Notes: generated by a model from the sequence alone, not told the origin. A stretch of 64,000 nucleotides of DNA from Chloroflexaceae bacterium (GCA_028282325.1 JANQID010000140.1:17023-81022); one strand, 5' to 3'. Positions 38,674-48,420 are shown, counted from the stretch's first letter. Numbers and translations are program-made.

Positions 38674-39927
38674 CTAAACCGTCTCACCGCTCACGATGTC
38701 GCCGCTTGGAAAGTCGTCCAGGTTGCGATCGGCGTTGATCACGACATTGCGACCGATGGAAATGCCCGCCGGAATGTGCGCGCCTTTGCCAACCACGGAA
38801 ATGCCGGTGTTCAACTTTTCGGGTTGCAACTTGTTGGCCGTGGCAAGATCGTCGCCCCAACCCAGTTGCACGCCCGCATTGACGACCACTTGCTTGTCGA
38901 TAACCACCTTGTCGAGTACTGCCCCCGGACCGATCCAAGTGTCATTCATCACCACGCTGTCACGTACAATTGCGCCCGGCGAGACATATACCCCCGGTGA
39001 AAGTACGGAGTTTTCGACCGTACCGCGCAGGATGCTGCCGTTGCACACCATCGAGCGCACCACGCTCGCCTGGGGGCCAATCTTGACCGATGGGCGCTCT
39101 TCGCTTCGTGTGCGGATAACCCACGATGGATCGTAGAGCTTGAACGCACAGCTCGGGTCGAGCAATTCAAGATTGGTTTCCCAATACGCGTCAACCGTCC
39201 CGACATCAACCCAGTACCCCTCGAAGCGATAGGCATAGACGCGATCTTCGGCGATCATCGCCGGGATGACGTTCTTGCCGAAGTCGATGCGCGGCTTGTC
39301 CTCGCTGCCCTCGCTGAGCCGCCGAATCAGAATATCGGTGTTGAAGACGTAGATGCCCATCGAAGCCAGAGTACCTTTGTCGCGCGCCTTGGGCTTCTCA
39401 GTAAACTCAACAATCTGATCTTGCTCATCGACGGTCATAATGCCGAAGCGATCCGTCTGCTCCAACGGCACTTCCATCACCGCGACGGTCAGATCGGCGC
39501 GTTTGCGCAGATGCGTCTCGATGATGTCGCGGTAGTCCATTTTGTAGATGTGGTCGCCGGAGAGTACCAGTACGAGGTCGGCGCGCTGTTCGCGGATGAA
39601 ATTCAGGTTCTGGTAGATTGCGTCCGATGTACCCCGATACCAACTCTGTTCATTGCGACCCTGGTAGGGTTGCAGCAGCCGCACGCCGCCGCGCATACGG
39701 TCAAGGTCCCAGGGTTTACCAATGCCGATGTGGTCGTTCAACGAATGTGGCCGGTACTGGGTCAGCACGGCCACATTGAAAATCCCGGAGTTCACGCAGT
39801 TAGACAGCGTGAAATCGATGATGCGATATTTGCCAGCAAAGGGGACTGACGGCTTGGCTCGTTTCTCGGAAAGAACGCTCAAGCGCGTTCCCTCGCCGCC
39901 TGCCATAATCATTGCAGTGATGCGCAT
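38674..39927 (-). CDS. glgC: Glucose-1-phosphate adenylyltransferase
   Basis: GlgC makes ADP-glucose, the committed step of bacterial glycogen synthesis. The 417-residue protein has an intact [24 protein letters not shown] catalytic loop, [13 protein letters not shown], the [19 protein letters not shown] glucose-1-phosphate site, and [16 protein letters not shown]-terminal left-handed beta-helix carries allosteric contacts. Its length and motifs are canonical. It lies 28 bases upstream of a paralogue with a damaged catalytic loop, suggesting a heteromeric enzyme. The glycogen phosphorylase gene is 14 kb away. Confidence 0.96.
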   Translation of the reverse strand: MRITAMIMAGGEGTRLSVLSEKRAKPSVPFAGKYRIIDFTLSNCVNSGIFNVAVLTQYRPHSLNDHIGIGKPWDLDRMRGGVRLLQPYQGRNEQSWYRGTSDAIYQNLNFIREQRADLVLVLSGDHIYKMDYRDIIETHLRKRADLTVAVMEVPLEQTDRFGIMTVDEQDQIVEFTEKPKARDKGTLASMGIYVFNTDILIRRLSEGSEDKPRIDFGKNVIPAMIAEDRVYAYRFEGYWVDVGTVDAYWETNLELLDPSCAFKLYDPSWVIRTRSEERPSVKIGPQASVVRSMVCNGSILRGTVENSVLSPGVYVSPGAIVRDSVVMNDTWIGPGAVLDKVVIDKQVVVNAGVQLGWGDDLATANKLQPEKLNTGISVVGKGAHIPAGISIGRNVVINADRNLDDFPSGDIVSGETV

Positions 39928-40193
39928 ATTCCGAGTTCTCTATCTTATTACTTGTTCCGTCTGGATGCCCCCTGATTGTAACCTGAAATGGAGGGATATG
40001 CAAAAAGGGGGCGCAAGGCGTCGTCCTGGAAGCAAGCCCGCCGCCTGCGGCTTTTACATATACGGGCATTCGACAGACACGCGCCGGTCGCTTATTATGA
40101 GGCTTGAAATGGTTGGGTCGTTCGATGAAAAGGAGTTGACTACGCTCCGCCACAGCGCCGGTCATCTGCCGTTTGGAAAAGGAGCCCCGAACA

Positions 40194-40341
40194 ATGGCTA
40201 CAACCTTAATAAGAAATGCAGCAACTGGCCGATCAACTCTCACCGCTCGATCAGGTAGAGCTCATCGCGTATCTAACCCGGCGCATTGCCCCCGCCCTGA
40301 GCGCTGACGCACTGGCTGCTATCACTTCTGGCACGCCGTGA
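40194..40341 (+). pseudogene. Frameshifted small protein (antitoxin/adaptor-like)
   Basis: AAAAGGAG precedes an ATG at 40194 that encodes MATTLI and then runs into unrelated sequence. In the +1 frame from 40216 the DNA encodes [24 protein letters not shown], a helix pattern typical of short bacterial adaptor/antitoxin proteins. A single-base shift near 40210 would join the two into a ~48-residue protein. It sits directly before a caspase-like N-terminal fragment. Confidence 0.45.
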
Positions 40342-40389
40342 AATCGTACTACGCATCTGCTGAACTGTGCGGTCTCAGGAGGCGGCGCG

Positions 40390-40581
40390 ATGACGCTTGA
40401 TCGTAGTCATACCCTCCTGATCGCCACCGGCAGCTACGCCCACGCGCCGCAGCTCAACGTCCCGATCACTGCTGCCGTACTGCGCCATCAGGTCTTTAGC
40501 TGCGACGCCGGCCATGGGGAGGAATGGTCTATAATGAGTCTGTTCAAACCCGCGCCACGGGAAAGGAGGAATCCGTTATGA
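40390..40581 (+). pseudogene. Caspase-like (peptidase C14) N-terminal fragment, copy 1
   Basis: Residues 5-35 (HTLLIATGSYAHAPQLNVP...) match the first beta-strand and loop of bacterial caspase-family proteases. After about residue 37 the similarity ends and the reading frame continues into the leader of the next small gene. The His-Cys catalytic core is absent, so this is a truncated relic. A very similar start occurs again at 40922. Confidence 0.5.
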
Positions 40582-40878
40582 GCAATACCCCAGACCAATT
40601 CACGATCACGGTGTCCCGAAATGAATTTGGAAGCGCTGCTGCGCCGGATCGTGCGCGAAGAGTTGACCCGCCTGCTCGAAGCGCAGCGGTCATCGCTGCT
40701 CGATTCCTGGAGTCACGAAGGCCCAGATGAATCGGACGGCGACGCTGCTTTGCTGGCGGATGTGCTGGCCCAGATTGAACGTGAAGCGGACGAAGCTGTG
40801 CCGCGCATCAACTGGGCGGAGGCCAAAGCCGAGCTGGCGCGTGCGGAGGCTGCCGGTGATTTACCAGAGCGATATTGA
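40578..40878 (+). pseudogene. Small helical protein, probably frameshifted
   Basis: A strong GAAAGGAGG lies eight bases before the ATG at 40578, which encodes MSNTPDQFTITV. The main body is one frame off, from 40621: an 85-residue acidic, helical protein with ALLRRIVREELTRLLEAQ and a C-terminal RINWAEAKAELARAEAAGDLPERY segment. A one-base shift near 40615 would join them. Alternatively, translation may start at 40621 without a good ribosome site. The function is unknown. It lies between two caspase-like relics and may be an adaptor of the same lost module. Confidence 0.45.
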
Positions 40879-40921
40879 CTATGATAGCCTGTAGCTGTGC
40901 GCTGTAAGCAAGGAGCTTGCG

Positions 40922-40996
40922 ATGCCCTTTCCCATTGCCCACGCCCTCCTGATCGACACCAGCAGCTACGCTCACGCCACCGCCGGATCGCCATAG
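40922..40996 (+). pseudogene. Caspase-like N-terminal fragment, copy 2
   Basis: The 24-codon reading frame encodes PIAHALLIDTSSYAHAT and then stops. It repeats the caspase-like start seen at 40390. Its 3' end overlaps the last 25 bases of the convergent histidine kinase gene, which implies that a deletion removed the rest of the protease gene at this junction. Confidence 0.5.
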
Positions 40997-42444
40997 GATG
41001 GAGGCGTTGCCGGCGCGTCGGACTCGGTGGAGGTCGCTTCGAGGGGCAGCCAGATTGCGAACGTGCTGCCGCGCCCGCGTTCGCTGGCCACCGTTACCTC
41101 GCCGTTGTGCGCATCGACGATCCGCTTGACGATTGACAGACCGAGACCCACGCCGCCCTTGCGACGCGAACGCGCGCGGTCGGCGCGATAGAAACGCTCG
41201 AAGATGTGCGGCAGATCATCCGCCTCAATGCCCTCGCCGGTATCCGCCACCGCGATGCAGGCGTAGCCCTCGCGGCGCTCCAGGCTCAGCGTCACCAAGC
41301 CGCCCGGCGCCGTATGCTGAATGGCATTGACCCCCAGGTTGAGCACCGCCTGCTTCAGCCGATCGCGATCACCCCGCACGCTGATCTGATCCTCAGCTCC
41401 AATGCGCAGCGCCGCCTCGCCCGCCAGAGGCGCTAGCTCGCGGTGCAGTTCAAGCAGCAACGTATCGAGTTCGACGGCCTCCATACGCAACTGCACGCCT
41501 GATTCGCTGCGCGCTAGCAACAGCAGGTCGTTGACCATACGGATCAAGCGCGCAACCTCGCGGCGCATATCGGCCAGCGACTCGTCGAGTAATTCGGGGC
41601 GTTTGTACCCTCCGCGCGCCAGCACTTCCAGGTTGCCTTGCATCGCGGCGAGGGGCGTGCGCAACTCGTGCGATACATCGGCCACAAAGCGGCGCTGGGT
41701 GATAAAAAGGGCTTCCAGGCGGGCCAGCAAGTCGTTGATGGTAATGGTGAGGCGGTGCAATTCATCCTGCGAACGAGGCACGGTGACACGCTGATCGAGG
41801 TCCTCCGCCCGTGCAATGCTCTGCGCCGTGCGTGTCACCTGGTCAATCGGGGCCAGTGCGGTGCGCGAAAGCCAGGTCGCCCCGGCTGCCGTCAAAAAGA
41901 GCACGATCGCGCCGCCGCCGAGGAAGATGAATAGCAGCAGCTTCAGGGTGCGATCAACATCATTCAGCGAGCGCGAGATTTGCAAATAGCCGATGAGTTG
42001 CCCGTTGTTGCGCAAAACCAGCGGCGTGATCAGCGACATCACTCGCCCGTCATTGAGCGATCGGGTGATCATCAACTCCGGCTGCGCCAATCCCTCAGCC
42101 AGAATGTCATCGGGCAAGGCCAGTTCGTGGCCTTCCAGGTTAGGCGAGCGCCCCAACAACTCGCCGCGCGGCGCGAAAACCTGGGCCAGCAGATTGGGAT
42201 TATCGAATACACGCGTATAATCGCCCCGCAGCAGCAAGAGCACCTCGCCCGACGGCGTAATGATCTTGTTGAGGCCGCCCGAATTGAAGATCGTGCGCAC
42301 CTGCTGGGTTCCCGCGTACAGGTCTCCTTCAACACCTCGTTCGAGCGCGCTTTTAACCGTAAAGATCACTCCTCCGCCCAGCAGTATCAGGGCGATGGCA
42401 AAAAAGCCGGTGTAATAGAGGATCAAGCGTGCGCGTAATGACAT
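40972..42444 (-). CDS. Orphan sensor histidine kinase (HAMP type)
   Basis: The 490-residue protein has two membrane helices (about residues 8-30 and 165-190) enclosing an extracellular sensor. A HAMP domain follows (ending near 245), then the HisKA helix with His259 in DVSHELRTPLAAMQGNLE, and an ATPase domain with NLGVNAIQHTAPGG, DTGEGIEADDLPHIFERFYR and GLGLSIVKRIVDAHNGE. This is the common EnvZ/BaeS layout. No response regulator gene is adjacent, so it is an orphan in this window. The final ~20 residues are divergent and coincide with the caspase-relic junction. Confidence 0.92.
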   Translation of the reverse strand: MSLRARLILYYTGFFAIALILLGGGVIFTVKSALERGVEGDLYAGTQQVRTIFNSGGLNKIITPSGEVLLLLRGDYTRVFDNPNLLAQVFAPRGELLGRSPNLEGHELALPDDILAEGLAQPELMITRSLNDGRVMSLITPLVLRNNGQLIGYLQISRSLNDVDRTLKLLLFIFLGGGAIVLFLTAAGATWLSRTALAPIDQVTRTAQSIARAEDLDQRVTVPRSQDELHRLTITINDLLARLEALFITQRRFVADVSHELRTPLAAMQGNLEVLARGGYKRPELLDESLADMRREVARLIRMVNDLLLLARSESGVQLRMEAVELDTLLLELHRELAPLAGEAALRIGAEDQISVRGDRDRLKQAVLNLGVNAIQHTAPGGLVTLSLERREGYACIAVADTGEGIEADDLPHIFERFYRADRARSRRKGGVGLGLSIVKRIVDAHNGEVTVASERGRGSTFAIWLPLEATSTESDAPATPPSYGDPAVA

Positions 42445-42702
42445 AGGGATGGAGCGCTCTGGAATTTGCTAACGTTCATTCAGTGTAGCGCGCGCGCGTG
42501 CAGACTGCAAGAGGAAGGACGATTGTCTCATCATGTTCTCATCTGCGATAGTTTTACAAATTGCAATAGGCGCAGATCTAGAAATTTCTCGCATTCATGC
42601 GTATAATAGGTTCAAAGAGATACTATTTCATTTGTTTCCGTGTAAAACATTTATAGCACATCCGTTCGGTAACGGACGCTTGAATCGCCCCAGAGACCGA
42701 CT
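42445..42702. other. Intergenic region with a -10 element upstream of the L,D-transpeptidase
   Basis: The region between two divergent genes contains TATAAT at 42602-42607, about 100 bases before the transpeptidase start, without a good -35 box at the standard spacing. A small palindrome, AGAAATTTCT (42580-42589), overlaps where the -35 would be. It could be an operator. Confidence 0.4.
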
Positions 42703-43917
42703 ATGCGCCTCCGCTCACTACAATTGTTGCTGCTCGCCTGCACCGCCGCGCTGTTCCTGGGTGCCGCATGGGATTACCAGGCCGTCGCACGCCCGCAGAC
42801 CGCCGATTTTCTGCCTGCCTACTCGCCGGAAGAGGCTGCTGCCCGTGTCGTCGCTGCCCAGGCCGAGCAAGCCAACTATCGCCAAATGCTCGCTCGCCAG
42901 CTCAACGCGATCGATCCCGCCCGGCTGCCGTTGACCCTGACACTCTATTTTCCTCAGACCGGCCATCATCTGAGCAACCGTTCCGGCTTTCTCGATTTCT
43001 GGCGCGCCAACGGCCAGGTGCTTATTTTTGGCTATCCCATCACCGAAGAGCTGATCGAGGATGGGCGCGTGGTGCAATATTTCGAGCGCGCCCGCTTCGA
43101 ATATCATCCCGATGCGCCCGAAGCGACCGGTCGGGTCAAGCTGGGGTTGATCGGGCGCGAACTGACGGCTGAAAGCCCATTCGCCGGCGCTCCCGATCCG
43201 CAAAACGGCTATCGCTATTTCCCCGAAACCCAGCACACGTTGTACGGCGAGTTTCGGCGTTATTGGGAACGTCGCGGCGGACTGGAGATATTTGGCTATC
43301 CTGTCAGCGAAGAGTTTGAAGACAGTGGCCGTATCGTGCAGTATTTTGAGCGCGCCCGCTTCGAATACAACCCTGGCGATATGGCTGCCTTCTATCGCAA
43401 TATGGAGCGGGCAAACGGCATCATGCTCAACACGCTGCACGAGGTTGAGTTGAGCGATCTGGGACGCCAGATCGCCCAGGCGCGTGGGATCGACACCGCC
43501 GCGACGGAACGGATTGCCGGAGCAGCCGATTGGCATCCGGTCTTATGGCAGCGACGGATCGAAGTCAACCTTTCGACCCAATGGTTAACCGCCTACGAAG
43601 GCGCGCTGGAGGTCTATCGCGCGCCGGTGGCAACCGGTCGCGACGGCTTTAATACGCCCGCGGGCGAGTTTGCCGTCTATGATAAGCTGACGATGCAAAC
43701 GATGACGGGATCGGTCGGCGACGAAAGCTGGCACGTTCCCGACATCCCCTGGGTGATGTATGTGGTCGGTGGCGTGGCGCTGCACGGTACCTACTGGCAC
43801 AATGCATTCGGCACAGGCGTGCGTATGTCGCACGGATGCATCAATCTTGGCATGGACGACGCCGAGTGGCTCTATCAATGGGCCGATATCGGCACGTCGG
43901 TTATCATTCACTATTGA
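42703..43917 (+). CDS. Secreted L,D-transpeptidase (YkuD) with two N-terminal repeats
   Basis: The 404-residue protein has an N-terminal signal peptide (SLQLLLLACTAALFLGAAW). Two repeats of an FGYPxxEE...VQYFERARFEY unit follow, at about 110-135 and 200-225, each framing a W-x-R-x-GG pattern that may bind the cell wall. The C-terminal YkuD domain starts with IEVNLSTQWLTAYEG and ends with the catalytic GVRMSHGCINLGMDDAEWLY motif, with nucleophile Cys379. YkuD enzymes form 3-3 cross-links or attach proteins to peptidoglycan. The protein acts outside the membrane and is followed 22 bases later by a DUF2085 gene. Confidence 0.9.
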   Translation: MRLRSLQLLLLACTAALFLGAAWDYQAVARPQTADFLPAYSPEEAAARVVAAQAEQANYRQMLARQLNAIDPARLPLTLTLYFPQTGHHLSNRSGFLDFWRANGQVLIFGYPITEELIEDGRVVQYFERARFEYHPDAPEATGRVKLGLIGRELTAESPFAGAPDPQNGYRYFPETQHTLYGEFRRYWERRGGLEIFGYPVSEEFEDSGRIVQYFERARFEYNPGDMAAFYRNMERANGIMLNTLHEVELSDLGRQIAQARGIDTAATERIAGAADWHPVLWQRRIEVNLSTQWLTAYEGALEVYRAPVATGRDGFNTPAGEFAVYDKLTMQTMTGSVGDESWHVPDIPWVMYVVGGVALHGTYWHNAFGTGVRMSHGCINLGMDDAEWLYQWADIGTSVIIHY

Positions 43918-43939
43918 ATTTGTTTAGAGGACGCTCGTT

Positions 43940-44794
43940 GTGACTGAACGGCATGTGACGACGGCACATGAACAAACGCCGGTTCCGCTTGAACAGACGC
44001 ACTACGCCCAACCAAAATCTGATCGTTTCTGGATCTCCACATTTCTGAGCGTTATGGGCATATTGCTGATCGGGCTGTTGTTTACACCCGGCCTGCCGCT
44101 GGAGTGGAAAATGTACGCAGTCGTCCACGGTGTGTGCGGCCAGCAGCATCTCGTTTTTATGGGCGACCTGCAATTTCCGCTCTGCGCCCGCAACGCCGGC
44201 ATCTATATGAGCTTTCTTTTGACCATCGGCTATATCTGGCTGATTGGACGCAAGCGTGCCGGACGCATCCCGCCCTGGTCGATCACCACCGTGCTCGTGC
44301 TCTTCGTTGTGGTTATGGGCGTCGATGGCTTCAATTCGTTTTTCCTCGATCTGGGGCTGCCGCACCTCTATACGCCCGACAATCGCCTGCGCACGATCAC
44401 CGGCATGGGTATGGGCGTCTCAATCGCCGTCCTCCTACACCTGATCTTCAACCTGTCCCTACGCAAAGATGTTGACGATCACCAGCCCGTGCTGCGCAAC
44501 TGGGGTGAACTCCTCGGTATTCTGGCGATCGACTTCCTGGCGCTGACCGCAATCTACGGCAACATCGCGTTTATGTTCTGGCCGCTGGCCTTCATCGCCT
44601 TTTTCGGCATTACCAGCGTGCTCTACAGCGTCAATTTGCTGATGACCAGCCTGATGATGGGATACGATGGCTCGATCACTAGCCTGCGCCAATTGGCCAG
44701 ACCGGCGACCATCGCGATCATCCCGACGTTACTCATTCTGGGGCTGCTATCAACGGGGCGTTTCTGGCTGGAGGCGCAGGGGGTGCTTTTCTAG
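43940..44794 (+). CDS. DUF2085 integral membrane protein
   Basis: The 284-residue protein has about seven predicted membrane helices and the family signature around VHGVCGQQH and LCARNAGIYMSFL. The function of DUF2085 proteins is not established. The conserved cysteines suggest metal or redox binding at the membrane. The gene starts with a GTG/ATG cluster 22 bases after the L,D-transpeptidase gene and is likely co-transcribed with it. Confidence 0.8.
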   Translation: MTERHVTTAHEQTPVPLEQTHYAQPKSDRFWISTFLSVMGILLIGLLFTPGLPLEWKMYAVVHGVCGQQHLVFMGDLQFPLCARNAGIYMSFLLTIGYIWLIGRKRAGRIPPWSITTVLVLFVVVMGVDGFNSFFLDLGLPHLYTPDNRLRTITGMGMGVSIAVLLHLIFNLSLRKDVDDHQPVLRNWGELLGILAIDFLALTAIYGNIAFMFWPLAFIAFFGITSVLYSVNLLMTSLMMGYDGSITSLRQLARPATIAIIPTLLILGLLSTGRFWLEAQGVLF

Positions 44795-44823
44795 CCCGCG
44801 TTCGTTCCGCCTATTCCCGGCGT

Positions 44824-45264
44824 TTAAATATAATACATCACATTGCCGGAGCGTTGCCGTTTGCGCTGGCAAAGATCTTCCAGAGTTATCTCGCGCAACT
44901 GATTCTCGAAAATTGCGCGCAACTCGCACCAGACTTCCGTGATAATCGCGCGATCGTCGATCTGGGTCGGCGTTAGATCGTCGCGGCTGACATCAATCGG
45001 CAGCAACGGCCCTTCGAGCGTCGTTAACGCCTCGATCAACGTGATGTTCTCAGGCGCGCGGGCCAGCATATGCCCGCCCTGGGGGCCGCGCAGACTGTCA
45101 ATCAACCCCGCTTTGCGCAGCAGGATGAGCAACTGGTTGAGATAGTTGACGGGAATGCCCTGTCGGGTAGCAATGTCGTCGCTCTGCACCAGACCCTCGC
45201 CATAGTGTTGCGCCAGGTCAAAGAGCGCCCGCAGGCCATATTCTCCCTTGCTTGAAATACGCAT
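44824..45264 (-). CDS. Rrf2-family transcriptional regulator
   Basis: The 146-residue protein starts MRISSKGEYGLRALFDLA, the standard Rrf2 N terminus. It continues with a winged-helix reading head (VQSDDIATRQGIPVNYLNQLLILLRKAGL) and the GPQGGHMLAR wing. The three-cysteine IscR-type Fe-S motif is absent: the expected region has only one Cys in VWCELR and another in LEDLC. It is therefore closer to CymR-like members that respond to cysteine metabolism through partner proteins. The ATG at 45264 matches the family start; longer upstream extensions in frame are unconserved. Confidence 0.88.
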   Translation of the reverse strand: MRISSKGEYGLRALFDLAQHYGEGLVQSDDIATRQGIPVNYLNQLLILLRKAGLIDSLRGPQGGHMLARAPENITLIEALTTLEGPLLPIDVSRDDLTPTQIDDRAIITEVWCELRAIFENQLREITLEDLCQRKRQRSGNVMYYI

Positions 45265-45586
45265 ATGTTTTGTATGAATGAAAGAACCCGGCTCCGGATG
45301 CCGGGAATTGCCAGAGTACGGGTATTTTCGAGAGTACAGCTTTGGTCGAGCAGGCCAAAGCTGAGTCAACAAATCAAGATTCATGCTACCATCGAGATGC
45401 GCGCCTGTCAATGTATGGAAACAAAGCCGTGATAGGTTTTGAACGCCTTTCGCAGATCGTAAAGAGGTCATAAGTATAGGTCGTACAAAATAGCTGTAGG
45501 ATTGGCAGTCCTCTGTTGTCTATGTTTTATCCGATCGCTCTATCAACTCCCAGCGACGGGCGAAGCGCTCTGCGGGCATATGGCGG
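45265..45586. other. Intergenic region between Rrf2 and VWA genes
   Basis: About 320 bases upstream of the Rrf2 gene and downstream of the VWA gene, both on the minus strand. It presumably carries the Rrf2 promoter and the VWA-operon terminator. I see no clear hairpin or gene. Confidence 0.35.
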
Positions 45587-47002
45587 CTAATCCTGCGTAA
45601 GCAGCCGATCGACGGCATCAGCAAGCTGGCGCATCGTGCTGACATAATGAACCGCATTGCACATCGGCATATACTTCAACATATCGCTGCTCAGGCTGCC
45701 GGGATCAAAGCGCCCCCACATAAAGGGTGGCTCCGGGTTGAACCATATCACTCGGCGGGCGCGGCGTTTGATAAAATCGAATGCCTTGAGGCCGGGATCA
45801 TTCTCGTTGTTGCGTGCGTCGCCCATTACAATGACCGTTGTGCGTCGATCAACGCAATCGCAATGATCGCGCACGAATTCACCCAGACTGGCGCCCAGAT
45901 CGGTGCTGTAGCTCCGCGTCGGACGAACATTGCGCATCACCTGTTCGATGGCTGTATCAGGCCGAGCTTCAGCAAAGTAGGTGCTGATGTCATAGATACG
46001 GTCAATAAACGCAAACGAGCGCGTGCGGCTGATCTGATCTTGCAAGGAGTAGATCAACAGCAGCATAAAGCTCATAAAGCGTTCGGTTGAGACGCTGCGG
46101 TCGCAGATGATGACCAGTCGGGGTTTGAGATGGCGACGGCGATGGCGGACGACGATTGGTACCCCGCCGAACTGCAAGTTTGCCCGGATCGTGCCCTTCG
46201 CATCGATCGAACCACGTTTGCCGCGTCGCTGACGCAACGCTAGCCGCGAGCGCAGCCGGGCCGCGAGCTGGGCGACAAGCGCGCGCATATGCTGCGCCTC
46301 CTCCGGGCTGAGGTATTCGAACGGGCGATCGAGCAATTCCTCGGCGCGTGGCTGAGGCAGCCCTTCCTGGCGCGCCTGCTCGCGCATACGCTGGCCGATC
46401 TGCTGTGCAATCTGTTCAGCCAGGGCTTGCTGATTCGCGCGCGCCGCCTGTTCGATCTCTTGCAACGCCGCTTCGCTCATTCCGGCCTCGCGCAACTTCT
46501 CCAGCAGTTCTTGCAGCGCCTGTTCCAGTTTGTTGAATTGCATTTGGCGCATTGCCCGGCGCGCCATCCAATCCTGGTACATAGGGTTGCTCATATTCGG
46601 TGCGGCGGTTTGATCAACCATATCGCGGATCTGCTGGTCGCCAGGGCGCTGGCCTTGCATCATTGCCTGAAACAGTTGCGCCAATTGCTGGGGCGTCATC
46701 GCAGCCAGCATCTGCTGCAACATCTGCTGGAGCATCTGCTGCTCTTCTTCGCTCATATTGCCGCCGCCCGGTTGGCGCATCGGCTTTGCGGCCCCGCCAA
46801 AGAATTGGGGAAATAACTCCCGGAATGTTGCGCCATCCTGCGGTTCTTTGATTAGCGTTGCCTGAAGCGCAGAGCGGAACAAGCTTTTATCGGCGATGCC
46901 GATGTGCTCCACCGCACGCAGCGCATCGGCGCTCTCGGCGACGCTGATCCGCACGCCGGCCGCACGCAGACCGGCGATAAAATCCACAATTCGCTGTTCC
47001 AT
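45587..47002 (-). CDS. VWA-domain protein (CoxE-like), partner of the MoxR ATPase
   Basis: This ~471-residue protein has an N-terminal helical region (FIAGLRAAGVRISVAESADALRAV). A long Gln/Met-rich helical segment follows (about 95-215, with many QQM and QQL repeats). The C terminus is a von Willebrand A domain with the metal-binding DRSVS motif in VIICDRSVSTERFM. CoxE-like VWA proteins act with MoxR AAA+ ATPases as chaperones that insert metals or mature enzyme complexes. The moxR gene lies 16 bases upstream. The ATG at 47002 is supported by AGAGG upstream; longer starts run into the moxR gene. Confidence 0.88.
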   Translation of the reverse strand: MEQRIVDFIAGLRAAGVRISVAESADALRAVEHIGIADKSLFRSALQATLIKEPQDGATFRELFPQFFGGAAKPMRQPGGGNMSEEEQQMLQQMLQQMLAAMTPQQLAQLFQAMMQGQRPGDQQIRDMVDQTAAPNMSNPMYQDWMARRAMRQMQFNKLEQALQELLEKLREAGMSEAALQEIEQAARANQQALAEQIAQQIGQRMREQARQEGLPQPRAEELLDRPFEYLSPEEAQHMRALVAQLAARLRSRLALRQRRGKRGSIDAKGTIRANLQFGGVPIVVRHRRRHLKPRLVIICDRSVSTERFMSFMLLLIYSLQDQISRTRSFAFIDRIYDISTYFAEARPDTAIEQVMRNVRPTRSYSTDLGASLGEFVRDHCDCVDRRTTVIVMGDARNNENDPGLKAFDFIKRRARRVIWFNPEPPFMWGRFDPGSLSSDMLKYMPMCNAVHYVSTMRQLADAVDRLLTQD

Positions 47003-47018
47003 CGATCCGCCTCTTGCA

Positions 47019-47981
47019 CTAACTCCGCCAATCCAGATCACTCTCATCGCGAAGCGCTCGCCGTCCGCCGAATTCATCGCGCCGATTGCGTTTCTCACTC
47101 TGCTGGGCTTGGCGCAGATCGCTTTCGTATTTCAGCAACACGCTGAGCGTATTATCCAGCGTCGCGCGATCAAGCGCCTGGGCATTCAGTTCGACCAGGG
47201 CCCGCGCCCAATCCAGCGTTTCGCTGACGCTCGGATGCTTTTTCAGATCCGTTTCGCGCAGATGCTGGACATAGGCTACTGCCTCACGGGCAAGGCGAGG
47301 CGACAGGCCGGGAACCTTGAGTTGGACAATGCGCAGCTCGGCTTCCAGATCAGGATAGCCAATGTGGATGTAGAGACAGCGTCGTTTGAGCGCCTCACTC
47401 AACTCGCGTGTATTGTTGCTGGTAAGAATGACAGTCGGCATATGCCGGGCGCGCAACGTCCCCAACTCCGGAACGCTCACCTGGAAATCGCTCAGCACCT
47501 CCAGCAGGAATGCCTCGAACTCGGCGTCGGCGCGATCGATCTCGTCGATCAGCAGGACGACGGGCTGGTCGCTGGTGATGGCGCGCAACAGCGGTCGCGG
47601 CAACAGAAACCGCTCGGAGAAGAAGACGTCTTCCTCGCTCGCCAGGCGGTCGGCGGCTTCGCGCAACGATTGCGCGTCTCCAAGCACTTCGCTGAGTTTG
47701 TCGCGCAGCAATTGGGTATAAAGCAGCTGCTTGGCGTATTCCCACTCGTAGAGGGCCTTGGTTTCATCCAGACCTTCGTAGCACTGCAAGCGGATCAACT
47801 CGCGACCGGCGGCGGCGGCCCAAGCTTTGGAGAGTTCCGTCTTGCCGACGCCGGCCGGCCCCTCCGTGAGCAGCGGCTTGCCCAGCCGCTGGGCGAGAAA
47901 CATCGCCGTCGCAATCTCATCCGTCGCAATATATTGCTGTGTCGCCAGCATGTCGTGCACGTCGGCGGGAGCGTTCACCAT
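47019..47981 (-). CDS. MoxR-type AAA+ ATPase
   Basis: The 320-residue ATPase has Walker A GPAGVGKTEL beginning at residue 41, Walker B VVLLIDEIDRADAEFEAFLLE, a sensor-1 SNNTRELSEALKRRCLYI segment, and a C-terminal lid with TLDWARALVELNA. MoxR ATPases use ATP to remodel or load metal into target enzymes together with a VWA partner, here the next gene. The target is not encoded nearby in a recognisable way. Confidence 0.93.
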   Translation of the reverse strand: MVNAPADVHDMLATQQYIATDEIATAMFLAQRLGKPLLTEGPAGVGKTELSKAWAAAAGRELIRLQCYEGLDETKALYEWEYAKQLLYTQLLRDKLSEVLGDAQSLREAADRLASEEDVFFSERFLLPRPLLRAITSDQPVVLLIDEIDRADAEFEAFLLEVLSDFQVSVPELGTLRARHMPTVILTSNNTRELSEALKRRCLYIHIGYPDLEAELRIVQLKVPGLSPRLAREAVAYVQHLRETDLKKHPSVSETLDWARALVELNAQALDRATLDNTLSVLLKYESDLRQAQQSEKRNRRDEFGGRRALRDESDLDWRS

Positions 47982-48381
47982 AAACGTATCTGCCTTTCTA
48001 TCGAATGCACATCTATGTTATGCGTCGTCGGTCGCGTGATCGCCGTGCCAAGTTTGCCACAGGCATTGAGAATCACAACACACAGCCATAAAGACAAATC
48101 TCCCGCGATGGCGCAAAACCATATACAGGTGATGATGCGGAGACAATGCGGTGAAAAAGCCGAGGTCGGCGGTGTGTTTCTCGTCGCGCCAATATCATCG
48201 TGACCGGGCCCGGAGAGGAGTGTTTGCGGAGCTTATTGCCAGGCGCTATGATCATTATAGCACAGCTGGGGTGAAGCGCTCAGCGCTATGCTCAAACATC
48301 AATTGGCTCCTGAAACTGATCGGCGGGCGGGCCAGGGCATTGTACTGTATGTACACCTTTATCATTCTGCGCGAAGTGTGC
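47982..48381. other. Intergenic region upstream of the B12-responsive island
   Basis: About 400 bases between the moxR start (minus strand) and the first cobalamin-riboswitch promoter. It should hold the moxR promoter. The composition changes sharply from this point towards higher GC. No gene was recognised. Confidence 0.4.
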
Positions 48382-48387
48382 TATAAT
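48379..48387 (+). promoter_or_regulatory. Extended -10 promoter of cobalamin riboswitch unit 1
   Basis: TGC followed by TATAAT (48382-48387) matches the extended -10 class, which does not need a good -35. The same TGCTATAAT block followed by a CGCC segment occurs at the two other cobalamin units. Confidence 0.7.
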
Positions 48388-48420
48388 CGCCGCCATCTCG
48401 CACCTATCTAACTCCATACC

